Source: Streptomyces chromofuscus
GTDB taxonomy: Bacteria; Actinomycetota; Actinomycetes; Streptomycetales; Streptomycetaceae
Direction: 5' to 3'
Assembly: GCF_015160875.1 (NCBI RefSeq)
Contig: NZ_CP063374.1
Location: 2,604,001 to 2,668,000, forward strand
DNA length: 64,000 nucleotides
The translations under genes and the position numbers were made by a program. The notes beneath the pieces are model-generated. The model ran no database searches, had not been told where the DNA came from, and worked only from the letters and a program-made list of their open reading frames with translations. Every line of letters begins with the position of its first letter. The first letter of the stretch is position 1. Shown in pieces: positions 9,101 through 16,385 of this stretch.

Positions 9101-10458
9101 ACCGGCCCACGGTGCATCTGCGCTGGGAGGGCAAGCAGCCGGTGAGCGAGCTGGTGCTGGCGCCGGCCGGCGGTCTGTCCACCCGCCCCACCGAGGTGCG
9201 CGTCAGCTCCCCCGACGGCGCGGCGAGCGCCGCCGTGGACGACAACGGCTGGGTGCGCTTCCCGGCGATCACGACCGACCGGCTGGACATCACGGTCACC
9301 GAGACGGCCCCGCTCACCCTGCACAACCCGGTCGTCGACGAGGACCTGCAGCTGCCGGTCGGCCTCACGGAGGCCTATCTCCCGGCCCTCGACGCCTACC
9401 GCACCCCGCAGCCCCGCCCCGAACGCCCGTTCTCGCTGCCGTGCGGCGAGGGGCCGGTGCTGGCGGTGGACGGGGAGCTGTACCGGACGAGCGTGCAGGG
9501 CACGGTACGGGACCTGACGGAACGCCGGCCGGTGGAGGTGTCGCTGTGCCCGTCGAGCGGTGTGGAGCTGACCGAGGGCACCCACCGGGTCGAGGCGGGG
9601 GACGCCGGTCCGCTGGTGCTGACGGACGTGACGCTGACACGCGGCACGGTGACGCAGCCGGTGTCCACGGCTCGTGACCTCCGGATACGGGACTGGCTCG
9701 GCGACCGCCGCGAGGTGACGGCCGGCTCGGGCGCGGCCTCGTACCTGACGACGTACGAGAACTTCAACGACGGCTGGAAGGCCACGCTGAACGGCGAGGA
9801 ACTCACCCCGGTCCGGCTGGACGGCTGGCAGCAGGGCTGGCGCGTCCCGGCCGGTGCGGGCGGCACGATCAAGCTGGCGTACGAGCCGTCGACCACGTAC
9901 GAGGCCGGGCTCGTCGGCAGCGGGGTGGGGCTGGCCGTGCTGGTGGGCCTGGTGCTGTGGCGCCGGCGGGCACCCAACCCCGACGGACCGCAGCCGGCGC
10001 CCCCGGCGCCGGGGCTGTGGCTGGGAACGGTGGCGCTGACGTCGGCCGGCGCGGTGATGGCCGGGTGGCTCGCGCTGCTGGTGCCGGCGCTGGCGGTCCT
10101 GGCGTACCGGCGGCACGCGCTGCTGGTGCCGCTCGCGTTCGCGGGGCTCGCGGGAGCGGGCGTGGTCGCGGCGACGGCGGCCGGCGAGCCGGCCGGGGAC
10201 GGCGGCGGCGCCTTCTCCCACGTGGCTCAACTGCTCGCCGTGGTCGGGCTGTTCGCCGCGCTGGTGAGTGTGCGGGAGCGGGGCGGCGGTGCGGGGACGA
10301 CGGCGCCGCCGGTGGCGCCGGGGACGGCCCCGACGCGGCCCCTGCCCCGCCGCGCCAGGGCCGTGCCGGACCCGTTCCCGCGCGCCGAGGCCGGGCCACC
10401 CGTCACGGCGCGCGGTCCCGGCAGCCCGCAGTCCAAGGAGGGGGACGACACCCGATGA
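6169..10458 (+). CDS. AftD-like alpha-(1->3)-arabinofuranosyltransferase family membrane protein (DUF3367)
   Basis: A 1429-residue GT-C type transferase. An N-terminal membrane domain (about residues 28-470) has some ten helices. A long extracellular part follows, with two discoidin (F5/8 type C)-like modules: FDGDPATAWAEG near 750 and LTDGDLTTAWLAG near 965. Four helices close the C-terminus (about 1245-1370). AftD of mycobacteria builds arabinan on the outer face of the membrane from a polyprenyl-linked donor. Streptomyces lacks mycobacterial arabinogalactan, so the sugar here is uncertain. ATG 6169 overlaps the preceding stop. The long frame also open on the opposite strand is a GC shadow. 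Confidence 0.88.
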   Translation: MTTTVQAPPPAAVPTTATTAGPPEGPRSRRWLLGFWAVVLVLFLAVRPGRQTFDTKLGVTVDPGRFLADLGQLWHDRGGFGGIQDQYAGYLWPMLPFHWLCRAVELPVWLAERLWMSLVVSVAFWGALRLAERLRIGNGPARLLAAVAYALWPVFTTVVGSTSAAALPGAFLPWVLLPLTDERYGARVAALRSALIVPFMGGVNAASTLASLLPVGLYLLSRPPGPRQRKLIAWWVPGVLVATAWWWIPLLLLGAYGENFLPYVESSQTTTATMSATEALRGAGNWVAYLHFGEAWLPAGWTVASSVPVIVCSACAAGLGLAGLARRDLPERRWLVLTVLVTGLVLLAGYGGAFGAPFHETVRDWLNGWLAPFRNVYKFQTGLALALVLGLAHLVAAAAEPRGARPVRGRRFAPLFAALLVLPGLVVPYVNGSILNPGSFQELPKYWQATADWLHRYSPDSRALVVPATAHGIHTWGSPIDQPLDVLAESRWAQRDYVPFGTPGNRRAMDAVEQALLTGGAVPGLADHLSRAGIHYVVVRNDLDPDQIGAVPTTIVKRTLEQSGYRRVTGLGPVMTGGRIADDTPLQVEGLYPRQRAVEIYRPGGAGVPRPGQAALYPIADTAVVSGGPESLLPLAPALRGRATVLAGDHHPGLGSPRLQVTGDGLRRADTRFGLVNANTSYTYTRDERNAPDAHQDAGEPPHQILPVTGLRHQTVAELRGARSVTASSYGSWFFHLPQFDPVGAFDGDPATAWAEGSDRSPNGQWLRIEFAGAGEDEAAGAYAMPSSFAVTPLPQESVRSAPTRVRVETERGSVTSFLQPNGMTQRVKAPAGATRWMKLTIVDSVARRPGLTGAGFTEIRLPDVRVTRMLRLPTDVSAAAFEIVSLHRAADPTGLSATGTETGLHRRFSTTGTGTYDIRASAVPVPGEELDRLLYEVAPGRPARVTATADSTARLGAGLSARNLTDGDLTTAWLAGDRPTVHLRWEGKQPVSELVLAPAGGLSTRPTEVRVSSPDGAASAAVDDNGWVRFPAITTDRLDITVTETAPLTLHNPVVDEDLQLPVGLTEAYLPALDAYRTPQPRPERPFSLPCGEGPVLAVDGELYRTSVQGTVRDLTERRPVEVSLCPSSGVELTEGTHRVEAGDAGPLVLTDVTLTRGTVTQPVSTARDLRIRDWLGDRREVTAGSGAASYLTTYENFNDGWKATLNGEELTPVRLDGWQQGWRVPAGAGGTIKLAYEPSTTYEAGLVGSGVGLAVLVGLVLWRRRAPNPDGPQPAPPAPGLWLGTVALTSAGAVMAGWLALLVPALAVLAYRRHALLVPLAFAGLAGAGVVAATAAGEPAGDGGGAFSHVAQLLAVVGLFAALVSVRERGGGAGTTAPPVAPGTAPTRPLPRRARAVPDPFPRAEAGPPVTARGPGSPQSKEGDDTR

Positions 10459-11759
10459 CCGCACTGGACGACGCGACGCCCCGCCCGGCGGTACGGATCC
10501 CCTTCCCGGTCGTGGACGAGGTGGCCCGGCACTGCCTGCAGGACGAGGAACCGGAGACGGTCCACATCGAGGTCCACCTGCCCGGCCCCCTGGACCCGCC
10601 CCGGCTGTGCACGGCCTTCACCGAGGCCCTCCGCCACCACCCCCGCATCCTGATGCGCGAGGCCCCGGGCCCGTGGTACCGCCGCCGCTACGAGTGGGAA
10701 CTGACGGAGGGACCGGACGTGGAGGTGGTGGGCTTCCCGCTCCCGGGGCGGGACGCGCTGCGGGACGCGAGGACGAGGGCCCTGACCCAGGCGCCCCCGC
10801 TGGCGCTGTCCCCGCCGGTACGCCTGGACGTGGTGAGCACGCCCGGCCCGCCCGGCACCGGCAGCGTCCTGTTGCTGACCATCAACCACACCGCCCTCGA
10901 CGGCCCCGCATGCCTCCGCGTCGTCGCCACCGCCGCGGAGCTGTACGGCGGCAGGGACAACTCCCCCGCAGCCCCGCCCCTGCGCACGGCCCGCCCCGAA
11001 CCACCCACCGGGACCACCCCGTCCACCTGGTCCCGGCCCGCCCGAGTGGCCCCCGGCACCCCGGACCCCTCGCCCGGCAACGGCCTCATCGTCTCCGACC
11101 TCGCCGTCCCCCACCGCCCGCGGGGCGCCCCCTACACGGTCAACGACCAGCTGATGGTGGCCACCGCCCTCACCCTCGCGCGCTGGAACCGGGAACACGG
11201 CGGCGCCTCTCCCCGCCCGGTGCGCATCACCATGCCCGTGGACGACCGCCCTCGCGACACGACCATGCCCATCGGCAACGGCACCCGCCTCGTGGAAGTC
11301 CCGTTCGCCCCCGGGGAACTGGCCGGCCACGACCGCGACATGCCCGCCCTGCTGCACCGCACCGCCGTCCGCACCCGGGCCCTGAAGTCCCTGCCCCGGC
11401 CGCAACTCGGCCACGGGGCCGCCTTCCTGACCGCCCCGGTCCTCCCCGTCCCCTGGCGTGCCGCCCTCACCCGCGGCCTGCGCCGGGCCGCCGCGCCCTG
11501 GACGTCCACCACGCTCCTGAGCAACATCGGCCGGAACCCCTACCCCCTGGACTTCGGCGCGGAGGCCGGCCGCGCGCACGCGGTCTGGTTCTCGGCCCCC
11601 GCCCGCATGCCCCGCGGCCTGACGTTCACGACCGCGTCCACCGCGGGCCGTCTCCACCTGGCCCTGCGCTGGTCGCGCAGCCTCCTGGGACCGGGCGACG
11701 GCGCCCGTCTGCGGGACCTGTTCGAGCAGTACCTGCACATGACGGAGGTGCCCCGATGA
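10455..11759 (+). CDS. HxxxD acyltransferase / condensation-domain-like protein
   Basis: A 434-residue protein of the chloramphenicol-acetyltransferase/condensation superfamily. The catalytic motif is NHTALDG, with His145 and Asp149; the second half has TLLSNIGRNPYPLDF, the position where related enzymes keep their structural second motif. PapA-type and wax-ester-synthase relatives move acyl chains onto hydroxyls of glycolipids. It overlaps both neighbours by ATGA, so it sits in the translated core of the glycan cluster. The likely role is acylation of the glycan or its lipid anchor; the acyl donor is unknown. Confidence 0.75.
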   Translation: MTALDDATPRPAVRIPFPVVDEVARHCLQDEEPETVHIEVHLPGPLDPPRLCTAFTEALRHHPRILMREAPGPWYRRRYEWELTEGPDVEVVGFPLPGRDALRDARTRALTQAPPLALSPPVRLDVVSTPGPPGTGSVLLLTINHTALDGPACLRVVATAAELYGGRDNSPAAPPLRTARPEPPTGTTPSTWSRPARVAPGTPDPSPGNGLIVSDLAVPHRPRGAPYTVNDQLMVATALTLARWNREHGGASPRPVRITMPVDDRPRDTTMPIGNGTRLVEVPFAPGELAGHDRDMPALLHRTAVRTRALKSLPRPQLGHGAAFLTAPVLPVPWRAALTRGLRRAAAPWTSTTLLSNIGRNPYPLDFGAEAGRAHAVWFSAPARMPRGLTFTTASTAGRLHLALRWSRSLLGPGDGARLRDLFEQYLHMTEVPR

Positions 11760-12484
11760 CCACCGCCGCACCTCCCGGGGACCTCCGCGACTTCTACGAG
11801 AACCCCGGCGTCCCGGTCGCCTCCGGCACCCCCCGCAGTCTCCGCCAGGCCCGTATGCTCGCCACCGCCCTCGGCGCGAGCGGCACGCCGAGCCTCGTCC
11901 TGGACATCGGCTGCGGCGACGGCACCGCCGCCGCCACCGCCGCACCGCTGCTGCCCGGCCACCGCATCGTCGGCGTCGACTGGTCCCAGGACGCCCTCAC
12001 CCGGGCCCGCTCCCGTCTGTCGTACGCCGTCCGCGGTGAACTCACCGGCGGCGGCCTGCCGTTGCGCACCGGCGTCGCCGACGCCGTCCTGTTCAGCGAG
12101 GTCGTCGAGCACCTGGTCGACCCGGACGCCGCCCTCGAGGAGATCCGCCGCGTCCTGCGCCCCGGCGGCCACCTGATGCTCTCCACCCCCAACCTCGCCG
12201 CCTGGTACAACCGCGGCCTGCTGCTCGCCGGCGTCCAGCCCGTCTTCTCCGAGGTGAGCCTGCGCGCGGTCCACGGCCGTCCCGGCCGGGAGGTCGTGGG
12301 GCATCTGCGGCTGTACACGGCCCGCGCGCTGCGGGAGTTCGTCGCGGCGGCCGGCTTCGAGGTCGTACGGCTGGAAGGGGCGCCCTTCCACGGCGTACCG
12401 CGTCCGCTGCGGGCGCTGGACCGGCTCGCCTGTGCCCGGCCGCCCCTGGCCTCGATCCTGCTGCTGCACGCGCGAAGGACGTAG
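11756..12484 (+). CDS. Class I SAM-dependent methyltransferase
   Basis: A 242-residue methyltransferase with motif I LVLDIGCGDGTAAATA, the acidic residue in VGVDWSQDAL, then FSEVVEHLVDPDAAL and RRVLRPGGHLMLSTPN. This is the Methyltransf_11/UbiE-like pattern. The C-terminal 80 residues form a helical cap (LYTARALREFVAAAGFEVV). ATG 11756 overlaps the acyltransferase stop. It is the second of three methyltransferases in the cluster and is closest to the Trm112-like gene after the transporter, so it is a reasonable Trm112 client. The substrate is unknown. Confidence 0.9.
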   Translation: MTTAAPPGDLRDFYENPGVPVASGTPRSLRQARMLATALGASGTPSLVLDIGCGDGTAAATAAPLLPGHRIVGVDWSQDALTRARSRLSYAVRGELTGGGLPLRTGVADAVLFSEVVEHLVDPDAALEEIRRVLRPGGHLMLSTPNLAAWYNRGLLLAGVQPVFSEVSLRAVHGRPGREVVGHLRLYTARALREFVAAAGFEVVRLEGAPFHGVPRPLRALDRLACARPPLASILLLHARRT

Positions 12485-12487
12485 GCC

Positions 12488-13405
12488 GTGTGGTGGGGAG
12501 TGGCCGCGGCCCTGCTGGCGAACGTGCTGTACAGCAGCGGGTTCGTGCTGGAGAAGCGGGCTCTGGCCATGCTGCCCGAGGTTTCCGTCCGCCGTCCGGG
12601 CCGCCTGCTGCGCCTGGTGCTCGGCAGCCCGCTGTGGATCGGCGGCTCGCTCGCCCTCGCGGCCGGTTTCGCCGCCCAGCTCGTCGTCTACCGCACCCTG
12701 CCGATCGCCGCCGCGCAGGGCATCTTCGTGTCCGGGCTCGTCCTGCTGGTGCTGCTCTCCGCGCGGCTGCTGGGCGAGCGGACCAGCGGGCGCGAGCGGT
12801 ACGCGCTCGCCGCGATCCTGGCCGCGCTGCTGATGGTCGTCCTGTCCCTGGACGAAGGCACGGACACCGTCGGCCACGGCGCCCCCCACCCGCTGGTCCT
12901 GCTGCTGTGCGTGCCGTCGCTGGCCTGCGGCGTCTGGCTGTACCGCGCGGCCGAGCGGCGCGCGGCGCGCCGGCACCGGATGCCGACGGCGGGCGTCGAG
13001 TACGGGGTGGCGGTGGGCCTGCTCTACGGGGTCAGCTCGCTCGCCGTCAAGGGCGTCTCCGGTTACTGGCCGGCCGGTGACGTCGGCGGCGCACTGCTCG
13101 GCGTGCTGCGCTCCCCGTACCCGTACCTGCTGCTGTTCACCGGCGCGTTCGGCCTGGTCATGTCGCAGGCCGCGCTGCAGCGCTGCCGGGCCTCGCTGAT
13201 CGTGCCGGTGTGCACGACGGTGACGTGCCTGTACACGGCGGTGCTCGGCACGCTGTCGTTCGGCGAGGCGCTGCCGGACGACCCGCCGCGGCTCGCCCTG
13301 CGGCTGGCGGGCACGGCGCTGGCGGTCGCCGTGCTGCTGGCCATGCCGAAGCACGACGACGCTCCCCGACCCCCCGCACCCGCCAAGGAGTTGACCCCGC
13401 CATGA
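12488..13405 (+). CDS. DMT-superfamily (EamA/NIPA-like) membrane transporter
   Basis: A 305-residue polytopic protein with about nine to ten hydrophobic helices, starting VWWGVAAALLANVLYSSGF. The pattern of short helices with GF, EKRAL and a second half echoing the first fits drug/metabolite transporters. GTG 12488 lies three bases after the methyltransferase stop. In a glycan cluster it could flip a lipid-linked intermediate or export a precursor, a role other small DMT proteins fill; that is inference from context. Confidence 0.8.
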   Translation: MWWGVAAALLANVLYSSGFVLEKRALAMLPEVSVRRPGRLLRLVLGSPLWIGGSLALAAGFAAQLVVYRTLPIAAAQGIFVSGLVLLVLLSARLLGERTSGRERYALAAILAALLMVVLSLDEGTDTVGHGAPHPLVLLLCVPSLACGVWLYRAAERRAARRHRMPTAGVEYGVAVGLLYGVSSLAVKGVSGYWPAGDVGGALLGVLRSPYPYLLLFTGAFGLVMSQAALQRCRASLIVPVCTTVTCLYTAVLGTLSFGEALPDDPPRLALRLAGTALAVAVLLAMPKHDDAPRPPAPAKELTPP

Positions 13406-13644
13406 GCTCCTCCCCGAGCCCGGACGACCGGCTCTTCCTGAGCATCCTCGCGTGTCCGCTCGACAAGGGCCCGCTGCATCTGGTGCCGCCGGACGGGTCC
13501 GTCGCGTCGGCGCAGGCCCTGTACAACCCGCGCCTGCGCCGCCGTTACCCGATCGTCGACGGCATCCCGCAACTGCTGCCGTCCTCCGGTGAACAGGTGT
13601 CCGAGGAGGAGCACGAGAAACTGCTCCAGCGAAGGGCGCCATAA
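13402..13644 (+). CDS. Trm112-family small protein
   Basis: An 80-residue protein with the Trm112/UPF0434 signature: ILACPLDKGPLHLVP near the N-terminus, then RRRYPIVDGIPQLLP. Only one Cys (in LACP) is kept, so it is not an obvious zinc site. In eukaryotes and archaea Trm112 binds and activates several SAM methyltransferases; bacterial members are much less studied. Its ATG overlaps the transporter stop (ATGA) and three methyltransferase genes are in the same cluster, so an activator or stabiliser role is an attractive inference. Confidence 0.85.
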   Translation: MSSSPSPDDRLFLSILACPLDKGPLHLVPPDGSVASAQALYNPRLRRRYPIVDGIPQLLPSSGEQVSEEEHEKLLQRRAP

Positions 13645-13870
13645 GGTCTGCCGCCATGACAGACGCCCCACAACGCGCCTCCGCCACAGATGCCCCACGG
13701 ATGCCTCCATGACGGACAACACGGGCAAGCGTGACGGACGCGGCACGACGGGCGCGGCACGACGGAGACCCGCACGACGCGCACCCCACGACGGACGGCC
13801 CCGAAGGGGAGGCCTCACCGACGGCCTCCGAAGCGGAGGCCCCAGGTACCGGACCGGAAACGGATGGCCC

Positions 13871-14695
13871 ATGACCACGCTCGCCGCCCGCCTCGCTCCC
13901 TTCCTCCCGGCCCGCCTCGTCGCGGCGACCGCCCGCGCGGTCTACCCCCGCTTCGAACCGGAGCTGGCAAGGATCGCCGAGCTGTGCCCGCCCGGCTGCG
14001 GCACGGCGGTGGACATCGGCGGCTGGTACGGCCCCTGGACCCACCGGCTGTCCGCCCACGCCCGCCGGGTGGTGACGGTCGAGCCGGTCCCGCACCTGGC
14101 CCGCCTGCTCACCGCCACCGCCCCGTCCAACGTCCGGGTGATCCAGGCCGCCGCCTCGGACCGCCCCGGCACCGCCCGCCTGTGGCTGCCGGCCGACGAC
14201 ACCGGCGACCGGGGCGTGTCGTCCCTCGTCCGCCGGGACATCCACGCCCACGCCGTGGACGTGCGCAGCGTCGCGCTGGACGATCTGGACCTGCGGGACG
14301 TCGGCTTCGTCAAGGTGGACGTGGACGGCAGCGAACTGGCGGTGCTGCGCGGCGGGACGGCTCTGCTGACCCGCGACCGCCCGGCCCTGTTCGTCGAACT
14401 GGAGTCCCGTATCCAGCCGATCTCGCCCGTCCTGACGTATGTGGCGCTGCTCGGATATGACGGCTGGGTGCTCCCCGAGGACCGCTGGATCCCCCTCGCC
14501 GACTTCCCCCTGGAGGCCCATCAGGCCGCCACCGCACACGTCGCGTCGCACGGACTGGTACGCCGCGTCCTCCCATTACACGGTCGCACCCGATACGTCA
14601 ACTCCGTGCTGTTCCTTCCGGACGGAAGGCGGCCAGGAGGGGGCCGAATGGGCGACGATGGTTCGCATGCCGTCCTCCGCAGACAACCCCACTAG
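13871..14695 (+). CDS. FkbM-family methyltransferase
   Basis: A 274-residue protein with FkbM-type features: TAVDIGGWYGPWTHRLS (SAM loop), VVTVEPVP, and the family stretch VGFVKVDVDGSELAVLRGG. FkbM enzymes O-methylate sugars and polyketides. The start at ATG 13871 is chosen because the fold begins there; an upstream in-frame ATG near 13709 would add a low-complexity Arg/Gly tail that looks non-coding. The 226-bp gap before it (13645-13870) holds short GACG-rich repeats and no gene. It is probably part of the same transcription unit. Confidence 0.85.
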   Translation: MTTLAARLAPFLPARLVAATARAVYPRFEPELARIAELCPPGCGTAVDIGGWYGPWTHRLSAHARRVVTVEPVPHLARLLTATAPSNVRVIQAAASDRPGTARLWLPADDTGDRGVSSLVRRDIHAHAVDVRSVALDDLDLRDVGFVKVDVDGSELAVLRGGTALLTRDRPALFVELESRIQPISPVLTYVALLGYDGWVLPEDRWIPLADFPLEAHQAATAHVASHGLVRRVLPLHGRTRYVNSVLFLPDGRRPGGGRMGDDGSHAVLRRQPH

Positions 14696-15272
14696 CCCCT
14701 TCACCCTCGTCGAATTCCAGGTGGTCCTGCTGCGCCGCATGGCCGACCACAACGCCGACCTGGTCGACGACGCCCGCCGCGAACTGGGCGTGTCCGTCAC
14801 ACGGATGCAGGAGGCGAACCGGCGCTGGCAGATGCTGCTGCGCTCACCGCGCGTCCGCGCCGCCCAGAGCCGGCACCGGGCGATCCTCGGCGCACCCGAA
14901 TGGACGACCTCACGCCGCATCGGCGACCTGGACTGCGAGGCCTGGCAGTGGCCGGTCCCCCTCTGGCCCGACCTGCGCTTCGAGGTGCTGCTCGCCCCGG
15001 GCGGCGCGGTCTGGAACGAGTGGCTGGTCCGCGCGCCGGACGCCAAGCCGCCCGAGCTGCACACGGTCGAGGACCTCTACCCCTGGTCCTGCACGGTCGA
15101 CGAGGCGGCCCGCGCCTTCTCCCCCGCCCGCCCCATGGAGGGCTCGGCCCCCAGCCGCTGGGGCCTCGCCTTCACCGCCCCCGACACCGACGGCCATCGC
15201 CACGAGGTGGTGGCGGAGTTCACCTGGGGCCTGCTGCAACGCACGATGATCGGCGGCCGACGGGTCCTGTGA
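14658..15272 (+). CDS. Conserved-looking hypothetical protein
   Basis: A 204-residue protein I do not recognise. It begins with a helical segment (TLVEFQVVLLRRMADHNADL, about residues 14-50) and continues into a mixed alpha/beta part rich in Trp (WQWPVPLWPDLRFEV, LYPWSCTV). It overlaps the FkbM gene by 38 bp in another frame; AGGAGG at 14634 lies somewhat far upstream, and ATG 14667 is an alternative start. No signal peptide or membrane segment is seen. The codon pattern is clearly coding. Confidence 0.65.
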   Translation: MVRMPSSADNPTSPFTLVEFQVVLLRRMADHNADLVDDARRELGVSVTRMQEANRRWQMLLRSPRVRAAQSRHRAILGAPEWTTSRRIGDLDCEAWQWPVPLWPDLRFEVLLAPGGAVWNEWLVRAPDAKPPELHTVEDLYPWSCTVDEAARAFSPARPMEGSAPSRWGLAFTAPDTDGHRHEVVAEFTWGLLQRTMIGGRRVL

Positions 15273-15280
15273 GGGGTCCG

Positions 15281-15356
15281 GTGACGGCGGGCGGGCCGTG
15301 CCGACGAACAAGCCGGCGCGCCCCGCCCCGCCGCCCGGGGCGGCCGCCGCCGTCAC
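15281..15356. terminator. Inverted repeat between convergent genes
   Basis: GTGACGGCGG (15281-15290) pairs with CCGCCGTCAC (15347-15356), enclosing a smaller hairpin GCCCCG/CGGGGC. It lies between the plus-strand hypothetical gene and the minus-strand ATP-grasp gene and covers the latter's stop codon. There is no U tract, as is usual for Streptomyces terminators. Confidence 0.45.
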
Positions 15357-16225
15357 CCCCGGGCCGCCGCCAGCACCGCCGCCACGACCTTGGGCACGGA
15401 CGCGGTGTGCAGCGAGAGGAACAGGTGCGGCTCGACCAGCTCCAGCTCCATCACCCGCGGCTGCCCGTCCTCGCCGTCGACCAGGTCGACGCGCGCGTAC
15501 AGCAGCCCGGGAGCCCCGGGCACGGCGCCCAGCGCCCGCTCGGCGACGGCCAGTTCGGCGTCGGTCGGCCGCCACACCTCCAGCCCCGGGTGGGCGACCT
15601 TCCGCTCGTCGTACGCCGTCCCCCGCGCGAGCACGGCCCCCTTCCGGCTGGCGTGCAGCAACCGCCCGCCGAAGAACTGCAACGCTCGTTCTCCGGCCAC
15701 GTCGATGCCCGTGACATACGGCTGCACCATCGCGGTGAACCCCTCGGCGTGCATGCGTTGAAGGTGCCGTACGGCGATGTCGTGCTGGTCGGGCGTGTAC
15801 CGCGCGGCGAACCGCGCACCGGCGCCGGACGTCGGCTTGACGACGTACTCGCGGTCGCGGGGCAGCCCGGCCGGCTCCCCGGGCGCGACATACCGGGTCG
15901 GCACGACGGGCACCCCGGCCGCGGCCAGTTCCCCCAGGTACCGCTTGTCGACGTTCCACCGCACGACGTCCGCCGGGTTGGCCAGCCGCGTGGCCTTCCC
16001 GCAGGCCTGGACCCACTCGACGAACTCGGCCGACCGCCAGCTGTAGTCCCAGGTCGACCGGATCACGACCAGGTCGAACCCGCGCCAGTCGACCCCGGCC
16101 CGGTCCCACTCGACCCCGACGGCATCGGCCCCCGCCTCCCTCAACGCCTCGATGAGCACCGGCAGATCGGGGTCGACGCTCACCTCGGGCCCCGGACGGC
16201 AGGTGGCAAGGGCTATTCGGGCCAC
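15353..16225 (-). CDS. ATP-grasp domain protein
   Basis: A 290-residue protein starting at GTG 16225 with GAGGAG upstream. It has a pre-ATP-grasp N-terminal lobe (ARIALATCRPG), then the ATP-binding region VVKPTSGAGARFAARY (Lys of the grasp loop), and a metal-binding end VMELELVEPHLFL (Glu-x-Glu). The pattern resembles stand-alone RimK/glutathione-synthetase-like ATP-grasp proteins of actinobacteria, which ligate an amine or carboxylate using ATP. It is transcribed divergently from the MerR-PP2C gene. The substrate is unknown. Confidence 0.82.
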   Translation of the reverse strand: MARIALATCRPGPEVSVDPDLPVLIEALREAGADAVGVEWDRAGVDWRGFDLVVIRSTWDYSWRSAEFVEWVQACGKATRLANPADVVRWNVDKRYLGELAAAGVPVVPTRYVAPGEPAGLPRDREYVVKPTSGAGARFAARYTPDQHDIAVRHLQRMHAEGFTAMVQPYVTGIDVAGERALQFFGGRLLHASRKGAVLARGTAYDERKVAHPGLEVWRPTDAELAVAERALGAVPGAPGLLYARVDLVDGEDGQPRVMELELVEPHLFLSLHTASVPKVVAAVLAAARG

Positions 16226-16318
16226 GGCGCTCTCCTCCTCGTACGACGCGGTCGCACGCACGTTCTTCCGACCAACAGCCCCGCAGGCTAACAATGCGAC
16301 CCAGCCCGAGAACCCCGC

Positions 16319-16349
16319 TTGACCTTCACCTTCGGTGAAGCCTCAGCAT
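16319..16349 (+). promoter_or_regulatory. MerR-type promoter with dyad in a 19-bp spacer
   Basis: TTGACC (16319-16324) and CAGCAT (16344-16349) are 19 bp apart. The spacer is occupied by a perfect dyad, CTTCACC-TTC-GGTGAAG (16324-16340). An overlong spacer with the operator inside it is the hallmark of MerR-activated promoters. The site lies 37 nt before the start of a MerR-type gene, which argues for autoregulation, and it might also influence the divergent ATP-grasp gene. Confidence 0.7.
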
Positions 16350-16385
16350 CGGTGCGTCGGCGCCCGGAACCGGAGGAGTGCGGAG

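Noticed and set aside
6073..10464. 1463-residue open frame antisense to the AftD-like gene
   Set aside because: A GC-skew shadow: Arg/Gly/Val/Gln-rich with no domains, opposite a clear membrane enzyme.
13709..13870. Upstream in-frame start extending the FkbM methyltransferase
   Set aside because: The extra 54 residues are Arg/Gly/Thr-rich and come from short GACG-type repeats; the fold starts cleanly at 13871.
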